Shown: positions 6,354 to 14,650 of the stretch, piece by piece
Numbering within the stretch: position 1 is the first letter of the stretch
How the letters are laid out: every line of letters starts with the position of its first letter
Assembly: GCA_002712645.1 (NCBI GenBank)
Contig: PAUH01000038.1
Span: 28,513-50,836, forward strand
Reading direction: 5' to 3'
Length of the DNA: 22,324 bases
DNA from: Methanobacteriota archaeon
GTDB taxonomy: Archaea; Thermoplasmatota; Poseidoniia; Poseidoniales; Thalassarchaeaceae
The notes under the pieces: model-generated
What the model saw: the letters and a program-made list of their open reading frames with translations, nothing else
What the model was told of the DNA's origin: nothing
The model's database searches: none
Made by a program: the position numbers and the translations under genes

Positions 6354-8173
6354 CTGCGAAGCATCAAGCACGAACCCCTTCTCGAGAGCATATGGCCGGT
6401 GCTTGGCTGGTCTTGGATGGTTACGAGGACGAACCCGCTGCGTTCGGGGTCCCGAATTACATCGGCTTTCACGCCAGATACATTTGCGGCGTCTTCGAGG
6501 AGAGGGGGATAGATTACAGGTATTCCACGATTGATGATCTGAGGCTTAGAAGGCGAGCATCGCATCATACGGGCGACGATTCATTGATGCCGGATGCCGA
6601 AGACGTAGAGGGAGTAGTCATTCTAGCAGGTGCTGTAGTGCCTGGGAAATATGTCAGAGGAACTCCAATCAGCCGTAAAGAGGTAGACTCCATACTGCCT
6701 TCAATCCCATCTGGATGCCCGATTCTGATTGGAGGATGGGCTGTGCGGATATGGCGTCAGGAGGGGTGGACGCCCTTGAGGAAGAACCTCTTCCTTTCCC
6801 TGCAGGATACCGATGCTACTCTAGAGAACTTCCTCGCAACAGGGGAGTGGTCTCACCGCAGAAGGACATCAGAGCAATGGTCAAGGTGGGCATTTAGAGG
6901 AGCATCTTCCAGGGCGGTCACCGATCATCCAGACATCATCTCCCCAAATGGGGGCCCCGGCCCACTCACCTACGAGGTTGAATTGTACCAAGGTTGTGTG
7001 AGATACAAGAGAGGCTGCAAGTTCTGCATAGAGCCCAAGAAAGGAGTGCCTCTCTGGAGAGATGAGGAGGACGTCATAGCCGAGGTAGAATCTGCGGCTG
7101 ATGCAGGCATACGGAATGTTAGGATCGGAGGAGCCACGGATGTGTATACCTACAAGGCCGAAGGAGTCGTAGACCTCGAGTACCCCATTCCGAATCCTGA
7201 GCCTATTGCGAAGGTACTGCACGGGATACGAGATGATGAGCGAATCGAGGTTCTTCATGTCGATAATGCAAATCCCTCGATCATAGCTGAGAATCTGGAG
7301 CCATCCGGGCAGATAACGAAGACACTGGTGAATACGCTCACTGATGGCGCCGTTCTTTCCTTTGGCTTGGAGTCTGCTGACCCAGCGGTGCATGATGCAA
7401 ACTGGCTGAACTGCAATACTGAACAGCTTATGACTGCAATCAGGCATGTGAACGAACATGGTCGAGAACGTGGTCCAAGAGGCCTTCCGAAGATGCTCCC
7501 CGGATTGAATTTAATCGCCGGTCTGAATGGCGAGACGGAAGCCACCTATCAGATGAATCTCAAACTGCTCAAATCGATCCTCCAAGAGGGCTTGATGCTC
7601 AGGAGAATCAACATAAGACAGGTAGAGGGGGCCGGATTTCAGGAAGTCCCGAAGAAGGCTTTCTCCGCATTCAAGAAAGAAGTCAGAGCCACAATCGACA
7701 CCCCCATGCTTGAACGACTCCTCCCAGTCGGAACAATTCTGAGGAACGTTTGGTGGGAATCCAGTGGAGACAGAATAAGGCTGCCTGAGCAGGTAGAGAA
7801 TCCCTCCTACAGAGACGTATCAAGACACGGGCGACCAGGGATAACCTTCGGAAGGCAGATCGGCGCTTATCCAATTCTAGTGGGTGTTCCCTATCAGATC
7901 CCTCTGGAGACGATGTCTGATGTCCTAGTGACAGGCCATGGATCTAGAAGTGTTTCTGGTGTTGAATTGGGGCTGGACACGATGAAGGCAACAGAGGCCC
8001 AATTCAATTCCATACCCGGCATTGGAAATAAGACCGCGTGGGCATTGGTCTCCACACGGGCAAAATCACTATCCAAGAATAGGCCCATTCGCAGTACAGA
8101 GCACCTATTCAGCGAAGCAGAGGCTAATTTCCCCGATTACGCCAGGGAGATACTCAAGCACCCTACTGGATAG
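6350..8173 (+). CDS. COG1031-type radical SAM protein with C-terminal helix-hairpin-helix
   Basis: The protein has 607 residues. The start at 6350 overlaps the csl4 stop (ATGA); ATG 6392 (MAGAWLVLDGYEDEPA) is a shorter alternative close to where conservation should begin. An N-terminal Rossmann-like part (about 18-200) precedes the radical SAM core. The cluster-binding cysteines are C216, C223 and C226 in YQGCVRYKRGCKFCIEP, spaced CX6CX2C rather than CX3CX2C. A later VRIGGATDVYTY fits the SAM-binding barrel. Near the C-terminus NSIPGIGNKTAWALV (about 553-567) is a helix-hairpin-helix, usual for nucleic-acid binding. This layout matches the uncharacterised archaeal family COG1031. The reaction is unknown; the neighbours and the HhH suggest an RNA or tRNA substrate, which is inference. 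Confidence 0.85.
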   Translation: MTAKHQARTPSREHMAGAWLVLDGYEDEPAAFGVPNYIGFHARYICGVFEERGIDYRYSTIDDLRLRRRASHHTGDDSLMPDAEDVEGVVILAGAVVPGKYVRGTPISRKEVDSILPSIPSGCPILIGGWAVRIWRQEGWTPLRKNLFLSLQDTDATLENFLATGEWSHRRRTSEQWSRWAFRGASSRAVTDHPDIISPNGGPGPLTYEVELYQGCVRYKRGCKFCIEPKKGVPLWRDEEDVIAEVESAADAGIRNVRIGGATDVYTYKAEGVVDLEYPIPNPEPIAKVLHGIRDDERIEVLHVDNANPSIIAENLEPSGQITKTLVNTLTDGAVLSFGLESADPAVHDANWLNCNTEQLMTAIRHVNEHGRERGPRGLPKMLPGLNLIAGLNGETEATYQMNLKLLKSILQEGLMLRRINIRQVEGAGFQEVPKKAFSAFKKEVRATIDTPMLERLLPVGTILRNVWWESSGDRIRLPEQVENPSYRDVSRHGRPGITFGRQIGAYPILVGVPYQIPLETMSDVLVTGHGSRSVSGVELGLDTMKATEAQFNSIPGIGNKTAWALVSTRAKSLSKNRPIRSTEHLFSEAEANFPDYAREILKHPTG

Positions 8174-11100
8174 GCTCCCACTGCACGCTCATCGAACCGT
8201 TCGGAGCGACACGTAGCACAGGACGCCATTTTGCACCGTCGGTTCCCTCCGGTATCGAGGATCGTATCCCGCGCAATATTTCCGGATGCAGATCAACCGA
8301 CAGAGCCGACGAACTCGATTCATACCTGCCATCCCCGATATTCACTCTTTCAACCGGGACTGGGGGCGGTGGCGGTGACGGACCTCCCTGGTCATCATCA
8401 TCCTCGCCCTCGATCTCCTCGGGTTCGACGTCTTCATCCTCAGCCTCAGCCTCATCCGCATCAGGCTCGATATCCATCATATCTTCCTGCGCCTCTTCAG
8501 CCGGGGCTCCTCCTGATTCATCCGTTTTCTTGAGTCCGATATCTTCCCGAATGACCTCGGAACTCTCCTTGGCCGTGCCAATGCCCAATCCTCCTCTTGA
8601 GGCATAGAGGACGCCCTGTCCAACCAGTGACATCGCCGCAGCGAATAGCATCACGACGAATACAAGATCATTTTGACTCGGGACGACCATGAAGCCCAAG
8701 GGCATTCCAATAAGTCCGAAACCCCTCCTCCAAGATTCGTCTCTGGAGAATCCAAGCATGGAGTGATGCGCCGATATTGTAAGCACCAGTGCAGGAAGAA
8801 TCAGGCCATGACCGGCAATTGAGTAAACATATCCAGCTACAAGGGCCCAAACACTCGAAAACTGGCTGAGCTCTTCGCCCTTCTCGGAGATCGATATTTT
8901 CCCGATCATCGAAGGTCCTTTCCATACAATGTAGATCAAAGCCAGACACTGCAGGATCGGGATTAACAATAGCGTCTCTTCATTAACACCTAGATCCTTT
9001 TCCATTGCCGGCCATGCTATCGTCTGCAGCAATATACCGAGATAGAGCAGTTTCTCACGCCCCGATACTATCCCGTCCACAGTCATTATCACGGACGATA
9101 TGACCCACGTGACGTAACCGATGTCCCATGCGAACCAAAGCAAGAAATACATCCATGCGCGACTTGTAAGCCCCACGAGGGCCACAGGGTCATACGACTT
9201 CTCGATGCCCCATCCCTCAGGCAGATACTCTTCTAGTTGGATATCTTCAGCATTATAGTTCCTGGCCAGAAGACCGCTTCTTTGGGTCACTATCTGGATG
9301 CCCGAAACAACTGCGCCCATTAGACAGCCTATCGCAAATATATCGTTGCCACTAACACCGATCCAGGAATTATCCTGCATCCACTCGAGCATGGTCCACA
9401 CGCCGAAAACAAACGATAGAGGAGCGACATTGAACCACCAAATGATTCCATTCATCCATGCCCAAGCCCACATCCCTGCAGCTATGACAATCCATACCAA
9501 TCTGAAGTCGGGTATCAGTAAGGCGAAAGCAAGAACGCCTGCAATTCCGATGCTGAACCTTTCCTCAGCACCCCATCGCGTGTCCCCATCAGGTCGATCT
9601 TCAACTCGAATAGCATAAGCTGAAAGGCCAATCTGTAACATGAGCAGAAGACTCCCCCATCTCGGGATATCCATCACCCCAGATTCCTCTCCGAGGAAAG
9701 GAATGTTGTCAAGTACGTAGACGAGGGTCATTTCCGGAGCAATGCCCTCGGTCAATATCCCCGCGTAGATCGCGGCAGCTATTGGGAGTGCTAGCAGTAT
9801 CCACGTATTGACATGGGTAGTTGCGCGATAGGCGACTATCGCAAAGACGGGTATTGCGAGTAGCCCTCCTGAGACGTCTGTGGCACCGATCGCAATCAGG
9901 GATAGTAGCGTGAAGGACCCTATGGTCCGTGCCTCGTCGGACAGGTCCTCTATCGTCTTGAGCATCCTGTCTACAACAACTAGCGGGGCCACCACCACGA
10001 TGTCTCTCAGCACCCTTTCGAAGAATCTTACTGACTCCCCATCAAATTCTGGATTGGCATTGAACTGTGTTGCTGAAATGATTGCAAAGACTGCCATGCA
10101 GACGGCCCCTGCAAGTCGATGTAGGGGGCTGACACGCCCCATGGCCCCGCATTCCGCAACGAGAAGGCTACCTGCCACTGCGATGTGGAATATCGCCAAC
10201 CTCCACTCGAGTATGATGCCATCCGGCGTCCCGCTTCCACTGAAGCCGTCTGAATGGCCTATGTCTCCCGGTACGGCAAGCATCGAAGCGAGTACCAAGA
10301 ACAACGAGGTGAACCCGAATGGCGTCAGCAGTATAGAGGCCTCACCTCTCTTCCGCGAGCGGGCCTCCGCGTAGATAGCCAGCCCAACCACGAGGGGGAG
10401 CAGATTGGCATGAGCGAACTCGAGTGGAACGGCGCCCCTGTCTCTGATGGCAACAATGGATATCGCAAGAGCGAGAATAGGGATGCATGCTAAATTCCAC
10501 CATGAGCCGACAAGAGTGGAATCTTCATCCCATATTTCGTTTTCATCTCTGCCGATATCCGTCCTCCGAAGCTGCACCAATGCCACGATGATCAGAACTA
10601 TTGGCAGAAACTCTCCAGCTTTGTCAGAAAGTGGCACTAGGGCCCCTGCCAGAATCGCAACTGAGGACCCGCTAGACGAATTGAACCGGCCTCTTGATTC
10701 ACTCCATATGCCTAGGACGATCAAAACGGGAAGTAATCCCAGCCCAAGCGCGTGGGCATTACTAATCTCGATGCTTCCGATGTCCAGGAATACCCCTCCC
10801 TGGCTGCTCGCAATCGCTGCAGAGATGAACCATGCAACGACCATCGCCCAATATGTCGATCGAACAACCCAGTCCCTCGCATGATCGCGAGTTTCGAGAT
10901 AAACGAATGCACCGATCCCTACTACCCATGCGATCAATGCGGCTTCCGCTTCCAACAGCGAAAGTGCCAATGCAAGACCAATGGGCATAGCAGGAGTCCT
11001 CTGCATCGTTGTCGGTGCGAACCAACCCACGAGTAGAGCAGCCCACAACCAGAATGAAAGTCCGAAAGGTTGCTCAGTAATCGAGAAAGAACCCAACACG

Positions 11101-11969
11101 AAGTTGGCTTGGTCAATGGATGCCACAATCTGCAATAGAAGAATCCCGAAAATAACAAACCAAGAGCTCTGCTCAATCATTTCTCTGGATAGACCGCGAT
11201 CCGTGGCAGTCATTCCCACGATTACTACCATTATGGTCATCCAACCCCCTGATTCTACACCCAGACTCAATACCACAAGCGCTGGAATTGCCATGCTAGC
11301 CCCTGCAGATATCAGATACAGGATCGATCGATCGAGTCTAAGTGCATGAATCATCGCAGCACTCAGCAGCAGAACGTGTGAGATTGTATTCAACTGCTCG
11401 AAAACTCCCCCCGCATAGTCCACCCATATCGAAACCGCCGACAGAGAGAGTGAAATCGGTGCGAGTATGACGATAGTTCTGGGGAGAGTTCCTAGATTAT
11501 GCCGATGGATCATTCTGGTGGATATTTCCATGACTAACAACAGGAAAATCGTCTGTGCTATCGCGAGCTCAACAGTGGGCGCCCATTGCCCTTCAATGAA
11601 CTGGCCATCGTACGCTCCAAACTCCTTCAGGGCGAAAGCGGAGTACCGCGAAAGCCAGATTGATGCAAGTGCTCCAGACAGTACTGCGGTGGCAGCAACA
11701 TAGTCCTCCACCATATTTTGATTCCGGCCCTCGCCCTCTTGGCTGCGCCGCCACTCGTGGAAACCTATGCATCCCACTGCAACGGTTCCGAGCATGCCTC
11801 CTAAGATCAGGTAAGAATGGTCACTTTCAGCCGTCAGTTCGAATGTCACGTAATAAATGGCATATGCAAGGACCGCCGCACCCAATCCTATCGATGCATA
11901 GAACCCTGCTTTTGCCTCATCAAATCCTCCGCTGGATATCGTTGTATTTCGTGGCCCGGCTTCTTCCAT
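8163..11969 (-). CDS. Very large polytopic membrane protein with acidic, proline-rich C-terminal tail
   Basis: The protein has 1268 residues. Residues from about 20 to 1130 are almost wholly hydrophobic helices with short loops, probably 30 or more transmembrane segments; there is no recognisable transporter or enzyme motif. The general look recalls large poly-helix archaeal/bacterial membrane proteins such as DUF2339, but I cannot assign a family. From about 1148 to 1195 a highly acidic stretch (runs of D/E, ending EGEDDDDQGG) leads to five prolines (about 1199-1203). A small soluble domain of about 65 residues follows (VERVNIGDGRYE ... VQWEPIQ) and may bind a partner. Its end overlaps the convergent radical SAM gene by eleven bases. 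A TATA-like element 27 bases before the ATG indicates its own promoter. Function unknown. Confidence 0.8.
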   Translation of the reverse strand: MEEAGPRNTTISSGGFDEAKAGFYASIGLGAAVLAYAIYYVTFELTAESDHSYLILGGMLGTVAVGCIGFHEWRRSQEGEGRNQNMVEDYVAATAVLSGALASIWLSRYSAFALKEFGAYDGQFIEGQWAPTVELAIAQTIFLLLVMEISTRMIHRHNLGTLPRTIVILAPISLSLSAVSIWVDYAGGVFEQLNTISHVLLLSAAMIHALRLDRSILYLISAGASMAIPALVVLSLGVESGGWMTIMVVIVGMTATDRGLSREMIEQSSWFVIFGILLLQIVASIDQANFVLGSFSITEQPFGLSFWLWAALLVGWFAPTTMQRTPAMPIGLALALSLLEAEAALIAWVVGIGAFVYLETRDHARDWVVRSTYWAMVVAWFISAAIASSQGGVFLDIGSIEISNAHALGLGLLPVLIVLGIWSESRGRFNSSSGSSVAILAGALVPLSDKAGEFLPIVLIIVALVQLRRTDIGRDENEIWDEDSTLVGSWWNLACIPILALAISIVAIRDRGAVPLEFAHANLLPLVVGLAIYAEARSRKRGEASILLTPFGFTSLFLVLASMLAVPGDIGHSDGFSGSGTPDGIILEWRLAIFHIAVAGSLLVAECGAMGRVSPLHRLAGAVCMAVFAIISATQFNANPEFDGESVRFFERVLRDIVVVAPLVVVDRMLKTIEDLSDEARTIGSFTLLSLIAIGATDVSGGLLAIPVFAIVAYRATTHVNTWILLALPIAAAIYAGILTEGIAPEMTLVYVLDNIPFLGEESGVMDIPRWGSLLLMLQIGLSAYAIRVEDRPDGDTRWGAEERFSIGIAGVLAFALLIPDFRLVWIVIAAGMWAWAWMNGIIWWFNVAPLSFVFGVWTMLEWMQDNSWIGVSGNDIFAIGCLMGAVVSGIQIVTQRSGLLARNYNAEDIQLEEYLPEGWGIEKSYDPVALVGLTSRAWMYFLLWFAWDIGYVTWVISSVIMTVDGIVSGREKLLYLGILLQTIAWPAMEKDLGVNEETLLLIPILQCLALIYIVWKGPSMIGKISISEKGEELSQFSSVWALVAGYVYSIAGHGLILPALVLTISAHHSMLGFSRDESWRRGFGLIGMPLGFMVVPSQNDLVFVVMLFAAAMSLVGQGVLYASRGGLGIGTAKESSEVIREDIGLKKTDESGGAPAEEAQEDMMDIEPDADEAEAEDEDVEPEEIEGEDDDDQGGPSPPPPPVPVERVNIGDGRYESSSSALSVDLHPEILRGIRSSIPEGTDGAKWRPVLRVAPNGSMSVQWEPIQ

Positions 11970-11991
11970 GTCCGTATATTCGATACTAGAG

Positions 11992-12000
11992 GTATAGATA
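11992..12000 (-). promoter_or_regulatory. TATA-like promoter element for the 1268-residue membrane protein
   Basis: On the minus strand the 50-base gap reads CAATATCTATACC. The TATCTATAC core is centred about 27 bases before the ATG at 11969. Archaeal TATA boxes sit about 26 bases before the transcription start, so the message would begin at or next to the start codon (leaderless). No Shine-Dalgarno sequence precedes this ATG, which agrees. Confidence 0.5.
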
Positions 12001-12020
12001 TTGAGGCGACATATGCTGAA

Positions 12021-13469
12021 TTAGCGTTTGACACAGACGTTGAGCGTCTCAGAGAAGAATCCTAGGCTCCATTTTCCGCCCTCTCGCCCAACTCCGCTGT
12101 CCCCGACTCCTCCGAATGGGGTTCGAAGGTCCCTGTGGAGCCAAGTGTTGACCCAGACCATTCCTGTACGAATACCTTCAGCGACCCTCCTCCCCTTTTC
12201 CAGATCCTCAGTCCAAACGCTTCCTGCTAAACCGTAGCGTGTGCCGTTGGCAATCTCGATAGCCTCTTCCTCGGTCTTGAATCGATGCACTGTGACGACG
12301 GGGCCGAAGATTTCCTCCGTAGAGCATCGTGAATCGGGAGATAGGCCCCCAATGACCGTCGGAGCCATCCAATAACCGCCTTCCAGGTCTCTGGATAGGG
12401 ATGATCGGATTTTCAAATCGTCTCCTCCGGTGAGAAAATGCCCGCCCTCATCTTTTGCGATAGAGACATACTCCTTGACTTTCTGCAGATGGTCCGAAGA
12501 GATGAGGGCTCCTAGTTGCGTAGATTCCTCAGAAGGATCACCGATTTTTAGAGACTCAACAGAATCGATAAAGCCCTCTACAAACTCGTCATAAATTGAC
12601 TCCTGAACGAGAACTCTCGAGCCACAAAGGCATATCTGGCCTTGATTTAGGAATGCTGCCCTGCCGACCCCCTCAATCGTTTTCTTGAGATCACAGTCCG
12701 CAAATACGATGCTTGAATTCTTACCTCCGAGCTCCAGACTTATTTTCTTGAAATGAGGGGATGCAGAGGCAGCAACCTTGGCACCTGTTGACGTGCCCCC
12801 TGTAAAGGAGACGAGGTCCACGTCACTATGAGATACCAAACAACTGCCTGCTCCGTCTCCGTTTCCGTGAACTAAGTTAACCACCCCTGATGGAAGTCCG
12901 ACTTTATCGATAACTTCCATGAGAAGATTCGCCGTCAGGGGAGTCATCTCGCTGGGTTTGCACACCACTGTGTTCCCCATACCTATGGCTGGAGCAACTT
13001 TCCATGACAGCAAGTATAGGGGCAGATTCCAAGGAGTGATCAACGCCCCCACACCAACTGGCCTGTAGGTCACGAAATTGTCGGCATCGGCCATTTCGAA
13101 AACTTCTCCACGATGGTCCCTAATCATATCAGCAAAGAATCTGAAATTAGCTACCGATCTGTTTGCATCAACTGCTCTTGCTAGCGATATTGGCTTCCCT
13201 GTGTCCCTGCTCTCCAGAGATGCAATATCTTCGTATCTGGATTCCAACTCATCTGCTATGATTTCCAGCCAGTCTGCTCTTTCTGAATGGCTGAGGCCCC
13301 CCCACTCTGGCTGTGCCCTCCTGGCTGCAAGGATCGCTGAGTCTACATCTGATGGCGATGAAAGGGGGACTCTGGCAAATTGCCTTCCAGTGGCAGGTTC
13401 GACAACATCGAGCCACTCTTCCCCAGTATGGGCCTGAAACTTGCCATCGACATAATTCATCAGATCCAT
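12021..13469 (-). CDS. Aldehyde dehydrogenase, ALDH8/2-aminomuconate-semialdehyde dehydrogenase type
   Basis: The full-length ALDH has 482 residues. The oxyanion-hole Asn N148 (ITPWNLPLYLLSWK), K171 (KPSE), the general base E246 (LELGGK) and the nucleophile C280 (NQGQICLCGSR) are present. The wording of many segments (NFRFFA, TPWNLPLYLLSWKVAP, NQGQICLC, LHRDLRTPFGG) is closer to ALDH8A1 and bacterial aminomuconate/hydroxymuconate semialdehyde dehydrogenases than to betaine or succinate enzymes. R110 (NFRFF) and R446 (LHR) line up with the two arginines that hold the substrate carboxylate in that family. It should oxidise a carboxylated semialdehyde with NAD+. The ATG overlaps the stop of the asparaginase-like gene (TGATG). 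It is the last gene of the six-gene operon. The true substrate is unknown. Confidence 0.9.
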   Translation of the reverse strand: MDLMNYVDGKFQAHTGEEWLDVVEPATGRQFARVPLSSPSDVDSAILAARRAQPEWGGLSHSERADWLEIIADELESRYEDIASLESRDTGKPISLARAVDANRSVANFRFFADMIRDHRGEVFEMADADNFVTYRPVGVGALITPWNLPLYLLSWKVAPAIGMGNTVVCKPSEMTPLTANLLMEVIDKVGLPSGVVNLVHGNGDGAGSCLVSHSDVDLVSFTGGTSTGAKVAASASPHFKKISLELGGKNSSIVFADCDLKKTIEGVGRAAFLNQGQICLCGSRVLVQESIYDEFVEGFIDSVESLKIGDPSEESTQLGALISSDHLQKVKEYVSIAKDEGGHFLTGGDDLKIRSSLSRDLEGGYWMAPTVIGGLSPDSRCSTEEIFGPVVTVHRFKTEEEAIEIANGTRYGLAGSVWTEDLEKGRRVAEGIRTGMVWVNTWLHRDLRTPFGGVGDSGVGREGGKWSLGFFSETLNVCVKR

Positions 13470-14650
13470 CAGGAATCACCGATTCCCTCGTTGGAGAATG
13501 GATCCGACCTGGTCATTGCAGAGGTGTAATCTTTCCAATCCATGGAGAATCTGTCTCTGTCCGGGTCCCATTCGTCCCATGTGACGATTGACTCCAATGC
13601 TGAGGAGTATTTCTCGGGAACTATGCCTGGCACAATGAACGCCTTCTGGCGGTGAAGGGGGTATGGATTCCTGAGATTGACCCCCAATACGCCCAGTACG
13701 GCCCTCGCCACATACCAAGTCGCTTGACTGTTCCACCCATGTGCAATTTTGATTACTATTCCAAGCCCCTTTGGCCAGTCGTCATGAACTACAGATAATC
13801 CGAGTAGCCCATCTGCTCCTTCTTTTGCTACGATGCGACCCTCACCAGCCTTTAGGCAAGTCGAGTCCAATCTGTTGAAACCGCCGACCAGATCGGGATT
13901 ACGATTCATCGCCTCCCATATCCAGTCATCATTGCGTCTGGCTACTAGATTTGCGAACATCAAGGCCAATTCGTTCACCGTATTGGAGACTGTGGGGAAT
14001 CCGCATCCATCTTTCGCCACTCTGAGTGGCTCCCAGTCTGGCTTATTCATGTATTCTCGAAGAACATCCAAATACAACGGAAACCAATCTGAACTAGGTA
14101 AAGTGTAACCAGCCCTACTCATGCCCATGAGCCTCATGCCTTTGAGGATAGCAGCATGCTCCCCGGAGCATGTGTGGAACCATCTCCTCGGCCTCCTCAC
14201 CTGACGTCCGAATTGAATCAATGGCACGTCCAAGGGACATTGCATCAACCCCCATTCAGATTCAGTAAGCAAAGACTGAGCTGCTGCAACGTGTTCCGTA
14301 TCTCCATTATGCGAGGAGCAAGAGATGGCCTTTTGCTTCCAATCCATGTCTTCCAAGACCTCAACAAAAGGCTTCATCATCAAGGGTTTCATCATGGAGC
14401 GGCCATAGACCAAGACATTCCCTCCGAAAGAGTGGATTATTTCGTCCCCATGCGCCCATGCCACCGCGCCATGAATTGTATTCTCTGAAACATCCATCCG
14501 CCTAAAGTCAACGAGGGGCTCCCATTCGACATCTCGCCCAGTGGGTATATTCTCGAATTTTTCCCCGAGAGGAGTCGTCGGATACACTGCTGAACCAGGC
14601 CTTCCAGCTGACACGGAAGAAGGGCGGTCATTCGGATTATTCCCCTTCAT
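13469..14650 (-). CDS. L-asparaginase II-family (AnsA/COG4448) amidohydrolase
   Basis: The protein has 393 residues. The landmarks of the Rhizobium-type asparaginase II family are present: GRSMMKP (S85/K88), CSSHNGDTEH (S113), CSGEHAAIL (C161), KDGCGFP (D214, C216) and AKEGADGL (K276). From the known structure of R. etli ReAV, these correspond to its two Ser-Lys pairs and the two metal-binding cysteines. The family lysine of NCSGKH, reported as a metal ligand, is a glutamate here (E164), and the preceding Asn is Thr. An N-terminal extension of roughly 40 polar residues is also present. The protein may hydrolyse asparagine, or, given the operon, another amide. The start forms ATGA with the stop of the luciferase-like gene. 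Family sure; substrate unsure. Confidence 0.85.
   Translation of the reverse strand: MKGNNPNDRPSSVSAGRPGSAVYPTTPLGEKFENIPTGRDVEWEPLVDFRRMDVSENTIHGAVAWAHGDEIIHSFGGNVLVYGRSMMKPLMMKPFVEVLEDMDWKQKAISCSSHNGDTEHVAAAQSLLTESEWGLMQCPLDVPLIQFGRQVRRPRRWFHTCSGEHAAILKGMRLMGMSRAGYTLPSSDWFPLYLDVLREYMNKPDWEPLRVAKDGCGFPTVSNTVNELALMFANLVARRNDDWIWEAMNRNPDLVGGFNRLDSTCLKAGEGRIVAKEGADGLLGLSVVHDDWPKGLGIVIKIAHGWNSQATWYVARAVLGVLGVNLRNPYPLHRQKAFIVPGIVPEKYSSALESIVTWDEWDPDRDRFSMDWKDYTSAMTRSDPFSNEGIGDS

Noticed and set aside
5810..6568. Minus-strand open frame of 252 codons across the end of csl4 and start of the radical SAM gene
   Set aside because: It is antisense to the RRM and radical SAM N-terminus, rich in Ser/Arg/Leu without motifs, and spans the junction of two well-supported genes.
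6881..7459. Minus-strand open frame of 192 codons inside the radical SAM gene
   Set aside because: The plus-strand frame here holds the cysteine motif and barrel; the reverse frame has no recognisable domain.
8390..8480. Low-complexity, repeat-looking DNA (cctcagcctcagcctc and tcatcatcatcc)
   Set aside because: It is explained by the acidic Asp/Glu/Ala codons of the membrane protein's tail; there is no regular unit or spacer as in a true tandem or CRISPR repeat.
9880..10374. Plus-strand open frame of 164 codons inside the large membrane-protein gene
   Set aside because: A long hydrophobic gene with skewed codons gives open reverse frames. This one is Ser/Pro/Thr-rich noise with no start signal.
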